Shown here: one piece after another, positions 58,255 through 64,000 of the stretch
How the letters are laid out: every line of letters begins with the position of its first letter
How positions within the stretch are numbered: the stretch's first letter is position 1
DNA from: an uncultured Oscillospiraceae bacterium
GTDB lineage: Bacteria; Bacillota; Clostridia; Oscillospirales; Ruminococcaceae
Length of the DNA: 64,000 bases
Reading direction: 5' to 3'
Assembly: GCA_934539585.1 (NCBI GenBank)
Contig: CAKTCT010000013.1
Span: 1-64,000, forward strand
Translations under genes and position numbers: made by a program
Notes under the pieces: model-generated
The model's database searches: none
What the model saw: the letters and a program-made list of their open reading frames with translations, nothing else
Told to the model about the DNA's origin: nothing

Positions 58255-58911
58255 TCAGCCTTTGAGGAAAACGGCCAGCTGCTCCGGCGGAATCCCCGGC
58301 AGCATCCGGGAAAGCTGGCGGGTCAGCCGTTCCAGGGACTCCCGGGGCTCCCGGACATAGGCGGAGGTCACGAATTCTTCCCCGAACAGCGCCTCCGGAG
58401 CGGCGTACTTGGCCACGCCCCAGCCGTAAGGGGTTCCGTGCTTGTCCCGGAGGTAGACGAAATCCGCGGCGCAGATGTAGCACTGCATTTGCAGCCGGGT
58501 GATGCCGGTCTCGAAGCCCTTGGGGTCCCCCAGGCGCTTTTTCAGCTCCTTGGAGAGGATGGGGCCCTGGGCCACGGCGTCGTAGAGGTCCTTGTCCTTC
58601 CGGGAGGCCAGGCCGTCGTCGTAGCGGGCGTCGAAATCGTAGCCGTCCCGGCGGAGGTTCGCCAGGTCCGGAAGCCACTCCCGGCTGACGAAGGCCGCCT
58701 TTTTTCGGTAGAGCTTGCCGTAAAGACACCGGCCGCTGCGGGCCGCCGGGCCCTTCCACTCCCAGGGGCCGTCGGCGTCCGGGGCGAACCAGAGCTCCGG
58801 CGCGCAAAGCTCCTCCACGGAAAAGCCCGGGATGGCGCTGCGGAAAAAGGGCAGGAACCCGAAGGACTCCACAGCGGCGATCAGGTCCTCGGCTGTACGC
58901 AGATGGTCCAT
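58255..58911 (-). CDS. AlkZ-related protein of unknown function
   Basis: The 218-aa protein (MDHLRTAEDLIAAVESFGFLPFFRSAIPGFSVEEL, ...WFAPDADGPWEWKGPAARSGRCLYGKLYRKKAAFVSREWLPDL..., DGLASRKDKDLYDAV, GPILSKELKKRLGDPKGFETGITRLQMQCYI) resembles clostridial proteins distantly related to the winged-helix DNA glycosylase AlkZ/YcaQ. This link is from memory of sequence style and is weak. No membrane segment or signal. It has AAAGGAGG before the ATG and its own terminator. Confidence 0.5.
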   Translation of the reverse strand: MDHLRTAEDLIAAVESFGFLPFFRSAIPGFSVEELCAPELWFAPDADGPWEWKGPAARSGRCLYGKLYRKKAAFVSREWLPDLANLRRDGYDFDARYDDGLASRKDKDLYDAVAQGPILSKELKKRLGDPKGFETGITRLQMQCYICAADFVYLRDKHGTPYGWGVAKYAAPEALFGEEFVTSAYVREPRESLERLTRQLSRMLPGIPPEQLAVFLKG

Positions 58912-58930
58912 GGCAATGCCTCCTTTGCTG

Positions 58931-59788
58931 TCAGTTCAGGCCCCGGAAGCCTTTGCCGATGATCTCGCTGGTATTGGTGATCATAAGGAAGGCGGAGGGG
59001 TCGATCTCCTTGACCCGCTGGCGGAGCTGCACGGCCTGGTACCGGCGGATAGCCGTCAGGACGATGTACCGGGGCTGGTGGGTGTAGGCCCCCTTGGCCT
59101 CGGCAACGGTGGCGCTGCGTTTCAGCTCCCCGGTGATGTACTGGCAGATTTCCTCGGGGTGGGTGCAGATGATGGTGAAATACTTGCACATGTTGATGCT
59201 TTCAATGACGTAATCCACCAGAAAGGACTTGATGATCAGGCCCAGGATGGAGAACAGGCCCGTCTCGATGCCGAAGGTGGCGGCGCCCATAAGGGTGATG
59301 ACCAGGTCCGAGAGCATCAGCGCCTTGCCGATGTTGATGTGGGAATACTTCCGCAGGATCATGGCTACAATGTCCGTGCCGCCGGTGGAGGCGTTGATAT
59401 TGAACAGGATGGCCGCTCCTACGGCCGGCAGCATCATGCCGAAGAACAGCTCCAGCAGCGGCTGGTCGGTGAAGGGCTTGTCCATGGGGCAGACCCACTC
59501 CAGAAGCTGGGTCAGGCCGGACATGAGCACGGAGGCGTAGGCCGTCCGGAGGCCGAAGTTTTTGCCGAAAATGAGAAAGCCGATGATGAGCAGCGTTACG
59601 TTGAGGATGGTCATCATGGTGGCCGGGGACAAAAAATGGATATAGTCGCCCAAAACGATGGCCAGGCCGGAGATGCCGCCGGTGGAGAAGTGGTTGGGGA
59701 ACTTGAAGAAGTAGATTCCCACCACGTTCAGCAGAACTCCGAAATTCAGCAACAGATAATCCTTGAGTTTTCCGCCCTTGCGTTCCAT
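58931..59788 (-). CDS. YitT-family membrane protein (DUF161 plus DUF2179)
   Basis: Five to six transmembrane helices (LLLNFGVLLNVVGIYFF, NVTLLIIGFLIFGKNFGL, NINASTGGTDIVAMIL and others) are followed by a soluble C-terminal DUF2179 domain (TIICTHPEEICQYITGELKRSATVAEAKGAYTHQPRYIVLTAI). This layout and 285-aa length are typical of YitT, a widespread family of unknown transport role. GGAGGACAAGAC precedes the ATG. The gene precedes the AlkZ-related gene by 19 bases, so they share a transcript. Confidence 0.88.
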   Translation of the reverse strand: MERKGGKLKDYLLLNFGVLLNVVGIYFFKFPNHFSTGGISGLAIVLGDYIHFLSPATMMTILNVTLLIIGFLIFGKNFGLRTAYASVLMSGLTQLLEWVCPMDKPFTDQPLLELFFGMMLPAVGAAILFNINASTGGTDIVAMILRKYSHINIGKALMLSDLVITLMGAATFGIETGLFSILGLIIKSFLVDYVIESINMCKYFTIICTHPEEICQYITGELKRSATVAEAKGAYTHQPRYIVLTAIRRYQAVQLRQRVKEIDPSAFLMITNTSEIIGKGFRGLN

Positions 59789-59900
59789 GTCTTGTCCTCC
59801 GAATGTTCATTATGCAGCCGTTCTTTCAAACGCCTTATTTGATATACCACATTTCCCGGGAAAAGTCAACAGAAAATGCAAGGTTTCTTGCAGAAAACGC

Positions 59901-59937
59901 AAAAATCCCCGGATTTCAACAAAACCCGGGGATTTTT
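59901..59937 (-). terminator. terminator of the carboxyltransferase operon
   Basis: AAAAATCCCCGG (59901-59912) and CCGGGGATTTTT (59926-59937) form a perfect 12-bp stem; on the minus strand the arm ends in TTTTT. Confidence 0.8.
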
Positions 59938-59945
59938 CTGTGAAC

Positions 59946-61343
59946 TCAAACGGGGTGGACGCTGTTGGCAAAATCGGCGCGCTGGCCGTCGATGCCGTAG
60001 CGGGCGTTGCGGCGCTTCTCGAAGAACTTGGTGGCGACCTGGCCGAACTGGGCGTAGCTGAGGACGTCCTCCTCCTGCTCGGTCCACTCGGCGCACTCCT
60101 TGCGGAGGGTCTCCAGCTCGGGCTTCAGAAGGTCGGCGGGACGGCAGGTGATGATGGGCTCGTCCTTGCAGATCTTCTTCTGGAAATCGGGGTCGATGGG
60201 CTCGGGGGTCTTGCCGTACTCGCCCCGGACCAGTCCCTTGAACTCCTTGGTGACCATCTTGTAGCGCTCGCCGGTGATGACGTTGAACACCGCCTGGGTG
60301 CCCACGATCTGGGAGGTGGGGGTGACCAGAGGAGGCATACCGGCGTCCCGGCGGACCCGTGGCACTTCCTGGAGCACTTCTTCCAGCTGGTCGGCCTTGC
60401 CCGCCTGTTTCAGCTGAGAAAGGAGGTTGGACAGCATGCCGCCGGGGACCTGATAGATCAGGGCGTTGGCGTTGGTGGCCAGCATAGAGGGGTCCAGAAG
60501 GCCGGAATCGATGTATTTCTTCCGGAGCTTCATGAAGTAATCCCGGATGACCATGAGCTGCTTCAGGTCCAGGCCGGTGTCGTACTCGGTGCCCTGGAGA
60601 GCCGCTACCATGGACTCGGTGGGGGCGTGGGAGGTGCCCAGAGCCAGGGGGGACATGGCGGTATCGATCATGTCCGCGCCGGCTTCGATGCCCTTGAGGA
60701 GGCACATGGAGGCCAGGCCGGAGGTGTAGTGGGTGTGGAGCTGGACGGGGACCTTCACCGCTTCCTTGATGGCTTTCACCAGGTTGTAGGTGCGGTAGGG
60801 GGTCAGCAGCGCGGCCATATCCTTGATGCAGATGGAGTCCGCGCCGATGGACTCGATCTGTTTGGCGTAGTTCACGTAATACTCGTCGGTGAAGGTGTCG
60901 CCGGTGGTGTAGGAGATGGCGATCTGGGCGTGGCCGCCCTCTTTTTTCGCCGCTTTCACAGCGGTTTCCAGGTTCCGGATGTCGTTCAAAGCGTCAAAAA
61001 TCCGGATGATGTCGATGCCGTTGGCGATGGACTTCTGGACGAAGTACTCCACCACGTCGTCGGCGTAGTGGCGGTAGCCCAGCATATTCTGGCCCCGGAA
61101 CAGCATCTGCAGCTTGGTGTTGGGCATCTCCCGGCGGAGCACCCGGAGGCGCTCCCAGGGGTCCTCGTTCAAAAACCGCAGGCAGGAGTCGAAGGTGGCG
61201 CCGCCCCAGCACTCGGAGGAGTAGAAGCCGACCTTATCAATCTCCCCCAGGATGGGGAGCATATCGGAAAGCGGCATACGGGTCGCGATCAGAGACTGGT
61301 GGGCGTCCCGCAGCACAACTTCGGTGACTTTGATTTTAGCCAT
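59946..61343 (-). CDS. oadA: oxaloacetate decarboxylase/pyruvate carboxylase-type carboxyltransferase subunit (OadA)
   Basis: The protein begins MAKIKVTEVVLRDAHQSLIATRM, the HMGL-like TIM barrel with the metal-binding RDAHQS motif, then ECWGGATFD, LLRGQN-like MLFRGQNMLGY, and HTHYTSGLA with two metal-ligand His. The C-terminal PYC/OADA domain follows (NLLSQLKQAG). The 465-aa length lacks the biotinyl domain, which is supplied by the separate carrier encoded upstream. It moves carboxyl between oxaloacetate/pyruvate and biotin. Third in a three-gene operon. Confidence 0.9.
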   Translation of the reverse strand: MAKIKVTEVVLRDAHQSLIATRMPLSDMLPILGEIDKVGFYSSECWGGATFDSCLRFLNEDPWERLRVLRREMPNTKLQMLFRGQNMLGYRHYADDVVEYFVQKSIANGIDIIRIFDALNDIRNLETAVKAAKKEGGHAQIAISYTTGDTFTDEYYVNYAKQIESIGADSICIKDMAALLTPYRTYNLVKAIKEAVKVPVQLHTHYTSGLASMCLLKGIEAGADMIDTAMSPLALGTSHAPTESMVAALQGTEYDTGLDLKQLMVIRDYFMKLRKKYIDSGLLDPSMLATNANALIYQVPGGMLSNLLSQLKQAGKADQLEEVLQEVPRVRRDAGMPPLVTPTSQIVGTQAVFNVITGERYKMVTKEFKGLVRGEYGKTPEPIDPDFQKKICKDEPIITCRPADLLKPELETLRKECAEWTEQEEDVLSYAQFGQVATKFFEKRRNARYGIDGQRADFANSVHPV

Positions 61344-61410
61344 TTCTTTTTCACGCCTTTCCGGTCTGCCGGAGCTCCGGCAGAGCCATATCAATTTCAG
61401 ACAGCGGGAC

Positions 61411-61812
61411 TCAGCCGATCACAGCCATGACGTCGCCGACGTTGACGCTGTCACCCTTCTTGACGCGGATGGCCTGGACCGTGCCGGCAACGGGGGCAAC
61501 GATCTCGTTTTCCATCTTCATGGCTTCCATGATAATGACCACCTGGGCTCTCTCCACGGAGTCGCCCACGTTGACCTTGACGTCCACGATGGTGCCGGGC
61601 ATAGGCGCCTTCATCTCGGTGCCGTCGACGGGGCCGGCAGGAGCCGCAGGTGCAGCGGGAGCAGGAGCGGCGGCAGGGGCAGGGGCGGCAGCAGGCGCGG
61701 GAGCCGCAGCCACAGGTGCAGAAGCAGCCACAGGGGCGGGAGCGGCGCCGTTTACTTCCTCAACCGCGACGTCGTAAGCTTTTCCGTTTACCGTAATATT
61801 GAATCTTCTCAT
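61411..61812 (-). CDS. biotin carboxyl carrier protein
   Basis: The 133-aa protein has an N-terminal MRRFNITVNGKAYDV domain, a flexible Ala/Pro linker (residues about 24-62) and a biotinyl domain with the biotinylation site EAMKMENE (Lys). Such carriers (MmdC/GcdC-like) swing biotin between carboxyltransferase and decarboxylase sites. The gene lies between the acyl-CoA carboxyltransferase and OadA-type genes. AAAGGAATGACCTGTC precedes the ATG. Confidence 0.93.
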   Translation of the reverse strand: MRRFNITVNGKAYDVAVEEVNGAAPAPVAASAPVAAAPAPAAAPAPAAAPAPAAPAAPAGPVDGTEMKAPMPGTIVDVKVNVGDSVERAQVVIIMEAMKMENEIVAPVAGTVQAIRVKKGDSVNVGDVMAVIG

Positions 61813-61852
61813 GACAGGTCATTCCTTTCCAAAATACAAAGTTTGAAAAAAC

Positions 61853-63208
61853 TTAGAGGCTGTGCTTTTTGGGAAGCCGGGAAACGCGCTTGCAGGCCAG
61901 CATCTCCAGGGCGGAAATCAGGGCGCTGCGGGTGTTGGCGGGATCGATGATCTCCTCCACCATGGAAGCCTTGGCGGCTTCGTAGGGGCTGGCTTCGGTC
62001 TCGGCGTATTCTTCGGCCAGCTGCTTACGGAGAGCGGCGGTGTCTTCCGCGCCTTTGAGCTTGTCGTGCCAGAAGAATTCCACGGCGGTCAGGGGCTCCA
62101 GAGCGGAGATCACCGCGCCGGGCCAGGCGATGCGCAGATCGGCATTGCCGAAAGCAACGGCGGCGGCGCCGATGGCGGAGCCGGTATAGACGGTGATCTT
62201 GGCGGTGGTGGCATCGGCGTAGGCCCGGGCCAGTTTCGCCGCGACCTTGGCACCTTCGGTCTTCGCGCCGCAGGAGCAGTAGCCCTCCACGTTGACAAAG
62301 GTCACGACGGGGAGGCTGAAGCTGTCGCAGAACCGGACGAAGTCGGCGATCTTATCGTTGGCTTTCTGGCCCATGCGGCCGTTGATGAAGACCACGCCGG
62401 CCGTGCTTCCGCCGATGGAAGCCAGGGCGGTGGCGGCGGCGGGGGCGTAAGCGGATTTCAGCCCCACCACGGTGCCCGCGTCGCAGACGGCGGCCAGAAG
62501 GTCCGCAGGCTCCATTTCCGGAGCGGCGGCGGCGCCGGTGGCAGTCCCCTCGCAGACCGGGGCGGTGGAAAGGTTGTTCAGAGGAAGCATGGAGACCAGC
62601 TCCCGGGCCTTGGCCACGGCAGCGGCGGCGTCCTCACAGACGATGTCGGCCACGCCGGCTTCTTCCGCGGCTTTGGCGGAGGAATCCTCCTGGGCGTCGG
62701 CCAGGTACAGGGAAGCGTCCCCGGCCATGACCACCACGTCGGCGGAGGCGGCCATCATGGCGCTGATGCCCACGCAGCTTCCGGCCACAACGGCGATCTG
62801 GGGCACAACGCCGGACAGATTGGCGGCGGCGGAAAGGATCTTGTTGTAGCTGGCCAGGATTTCCGGGCCTTCGCTGAGCTTGGCGCCGTTGGAATCATAA
62901 ATGGCCACCAGAGGCGCGCCGTTCTTCACCGCCAGGTCGTAGACCTTGGCGATCTTCTCGGCATGGGCCCGGGAAACTGCGCCGCCCAGGGTGGTGACAT
63001 CCTGGGAGAAGGCGTAGACCACGTCGCCCTCGACGCTGCCGTAGCCAGTGATCACGCCCACGCCGTCCTCGCCGCAGGCAGCGAAGGCGTCCAGCTCCAC
63101 GAAGGTGCCCTGGTCAAAGAGCGCGGTAATCCGGTCCCGTGCAGGGGAGGCAGTCTGGAGCGCGGCTTTTTTCTGTTCAAGCTGTTCCAGCTTGGTTTGA
63201 TAATTCAT
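61853..63208 (-). CDS. acyl-CoA carboxyltransferase (methylmalonyl-CoA decarboxylase alpha/PccB-like)
   Basis: The 451-aa protein has two crotonase-like carboxyltransferase halves: ARDRITALFDQGTFVELDAF near the start, GGAVSRAHAEKI, ASYNKILSAAANLSGVVPQIAVVAGSCVGISAM, and in the second half GQKANDKIADFVRFCDSFSLPVVTFVNVEGY with GSAIGAAAVAFG. It is shorter than classical subunits of about 510 aa and very rich in Ala. It probably moves carboxyl between an acyl-CoA (propionyl or malonyl type) and biotin. First gene of the operon, with promoter at 63323-63351. Confidence 0.85.
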   Translation of the reverse strand: MNYQTKLEQLEQKKAALQTASPARDRITALFDQGTFVELDAFAACGEDGVGVITGYGSVEGDVVYAFSQDVTTLGGAVSRAHAEKIAKVYDLAVKNGAPLVAIYDSNGAKLSEGPEILASYNKILSAAANLSGVVPQIAVVAGSCVGISAMMAASADVVVMAGDASLYLADAQEDSSAKAAEEAGVADIVCEDAAAAVAKARELVSMLPLNNLSTAPVCEGTATGAAAAPEMEPADLLAAVCDAGTVVGLKSAYAPAAATALASIGGSTAGVVFINGRMGQKANDKIADFVRFCDSFSLPVVTFVNVEGYCSCGAKTEGAKVAAKLARAYADATTAKITVYTGSAIGAAAVAFGNADLRIAWPGAVISALEPLTAVEFFWHDKLKGAEDTAALRKQLAEEYAETEASPYEAAKASMVEEIIDPANTRSALISALEMLACKRVSRLPKKHSL

Positions 63209-63322
63209 TGTACAACCCCCATTCTATGTAATTGGCGTAAAACGTCAAAAACGGATAAACTCCGGAGGTTCCCGGGAAAAATCACGGCGATTTTTTCCAA
63301 GTTCCTCAAATTCACCCATTAT

Positions 63323-63351
63323 ATTATACCGCACCGAATTTCAAATAGCAA
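63323..63351 (-). promoter_or_regulatory. promoter of the carboxyltransferase operon
   Basis: TTGCTA (63351-63346) and consensus TATAAT (63328-63323), spacer 17 nt, on the minus strand; leader of about 110 nt. Confidence 0.75.
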
Positions 63352-63358
63352 GAACGTT

Positions 63359-63724
63359 TTACAACATTTTACACTTTCGACAGTTCCGGAGGAAGGTTGT
63401 TAGTGAATTTACGCAATTCCCCTCCTCCAGCGGGACCAGAAGCTGGGCCAGAACGGCCCGGTCCACCTCCGGAGCGAAGTAAGCCCGGTCCAGGCCGATG
63501 TTGACGGCGGCGTCGAAGGCCGCCCGCATCAGGCCGTCAAAGAGATTGGCGTCGCCGCCGGACTCCACTTCCTCGATCAGGAGGGCGTCCTCCAGCTTGC
63601 GGTAGCGGAGCCAGCCGATGAGCTCCTTCCCCGACAGGGCGATGTAGTAAAGGTCCCCGGCGCTGCGGCCCGCCTCGAACTGGGGGAACCGGTCCTCGGA
63701 GGTATAAGGCTTGATGTAGAGCAT
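63359..63724 (-). CDS. small GNAT-like protein
   Basis: The 121-aa protein (MLYIKPYTSEDRFPQFEAGRSAGDLYYIALSGKELIGWLRYRKLEDALLIEEVESGGDANLFDGLMRAAFDAA) follows the strand order of the GNAT fold: a beta-hairpin 'YYIALSGKELIGWLRY', a central strand 'ALLIEEV' and a helix. The canonical Q/RxxGxG/A motif is not evident; GGDANLFDGL occupies its place. It ends FLRNCRKCKML with two close cysteines. Function unknown, perhaps a degenerate acetyltransferase. Its ATG lies one base after the rluB stop, so the genes are coupled. Confidence 0.6.
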   Translation of the reverse strand: MLYIKPYTSEDRFPQFEAGRSAGDLYYIALSGKELIGWLRYRKLEDALLIEEVESGGDANLFDGLMRAAFDAAVNIGLDRAYFAPEVDRAVLAQLLVPLEEGNCVNSLTTFLRNCRKCKML

Positions 63725-63725
63725 G

Positions 63726-64000
63726 TTACCTTCTCCCTCTCTTTTCCGGAGCGGTGGCCCGTTTGCCCCGCTGGGCCAGGCGGCGGAGCATGTCCAGCTC
63801 GTCGGCGGTGAGCTCCCGGTAGGCGCCGGGCTTCAGCATCCCCACCTTCACCGGGCCGATGGCCAGCCGTTTCAGCCGGGCCACGGTAAGGCCCACGGCC
63901 TCGCACATCCGGCGGATTTCCCGGTTGCGGCCCTCGGTGATGGTGATGAGCATGACGGTGCGCTCCGGCTCCTCGGTGACGATCTTCACCTCGGCGGGGT
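63726..64000 (-). CDS. rluB: RluB/RsuA-type pseudouridine synthase, C-terminal part
   Basis: The reading enters from the right edge as TPAEVKIVTEEPERTVMLITITEGRNREIRRMCEAVG and continues VARLKRLAIGPVKVGMLKPGAYRELTADEL, the conserved C-terminal motif of the RsuA/RluB family (EGRNREIRRM and LKRLxIG). It ends in a basic tail KRATAPEKRGRR. The enzyme modifies a uridine in 23S rRNA (RluB-like) or 16S rRNA (RsuA-like). The catalytic Asp lies outside the window. Confidence 0.9.
   Translation of the reverse strand, partial: PAEVKIVTEEPERTVMLITITEGRNREIRRMCEAVGLTVARLKRLAIGPVKVGMLKPGAYRELTADELDMLRRLAQRGKRATAPEKRGRR

Noticed and set aside
59763..61430. A 555-codon plus-strand frame opposite oadA
   Set aside because: Antisense of a highly conserved carboxyltransferase; composition typical of shadows.

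Overview
The window looks like chromosomal DNA of a GC-rich, spore-forming anaerobic Firmicute, most probably a gut Oscillospiraceae-type clostridium (inferred from gene content; no 16S is present). Supporting signs are the yabP-yabQ-divIC-S1 cluster with spoVB, mazG, hup and rqcP; a cotJABC spore-coat operon; hydF for [FeFe]-hydrogenase maturation; a biotin-dependent decarboxylase set; and ABC-F and ECF proteins of clostridial type. Promoters are ordinary sigma-A boxes, many with exact 17-nt spacers, and translation mostly starts behind AGGAGG-like sites.

Layout. 1-600: AT-rich end with a dead IS200-type transposase. 700-6700 (minus strand): two small uncharacterised genes, one frameshifted, then the S1/divIC/yabQ/yabP/rqcP/hup/mazG/spoVB block. 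6700-15050 (minus): zinc-ribbon protein, nucleoside-kinase-like protein, hemZ, a metallo-beta-lactamase-fold hydrolase, dtd, relA and recJ. 15200-16700: coaX and an ECF S component, probably a pantothenate uptake and activation pair. 16866-19690: a GntR regulator divergent from a KDPG aldolase/KDG kinase operon, with a palindromic operator between them. 19886-26570 (plus): coaBC, transporter and membrane genes, a DUF45 zinc peptidase and hydF. 26720-27580: cotJA, cotJB and a truncated cotJC next to an AT-rich remnant. 28009-28216: tRNA-Gln and tRNA-Pro. 28400-41130: ABC-F protein, surface and membrane proteins, a LysR-controlled MATE/aldo-keto reductase pair (the MATE gene is frameshifted), a lipoprotein, PAP2 phosphatase, CIRCE-controlled htpG, and a second MATE gene behind two leader hairpins. 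41400-51190: glycerate kinase, an ABC exporter with a surface protein, aldehyde dehydrogenase, an orphan nucleotidyltransferase, and the Pit phosphate transporter with its DUF47 partner. 52235-59800: a DUF368 polyprenyl-phosphate translocase, a long array of degenerate repeats, then peptidase E, two paralogous unknown proteins and a metallophosphoesterase, an AlkZ-related protein and YitT. 59946-63208: OadA-type carboxyltransferase, biotin carrier and carboxyltransferase. The window ends in a small GNAT-like gene and the 3' part of rluB.

The most unusual signal is structural. At least three loci carry partial copies of the end of the adjacent gene in the intergenic DNA: three copies of the 5' end of the DUF45 peptidase gene (24015-24660), a decayed copy of the hydF 5' end (25210-25333), and between DUF368 and peptidase E about seven degenerate copies of a terminator-plus-gene-end unit, including a near-intact 160-bp copy of the DUF368 3' end. 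Similar C-rich, G-poor, repeat-laden spacers lie at 22333-23104 and 51360-52230. I read this as a recurrent process of terminal gene duplication and decay. Other candidates for new biology are the orphan nucleotidyltransferase (48731-49447), the metallophosphoesterase/paralogue-pair/peptidase E cluster (54432-58057), and an ABC-F protein in which one whole composite ATP site appears lost.
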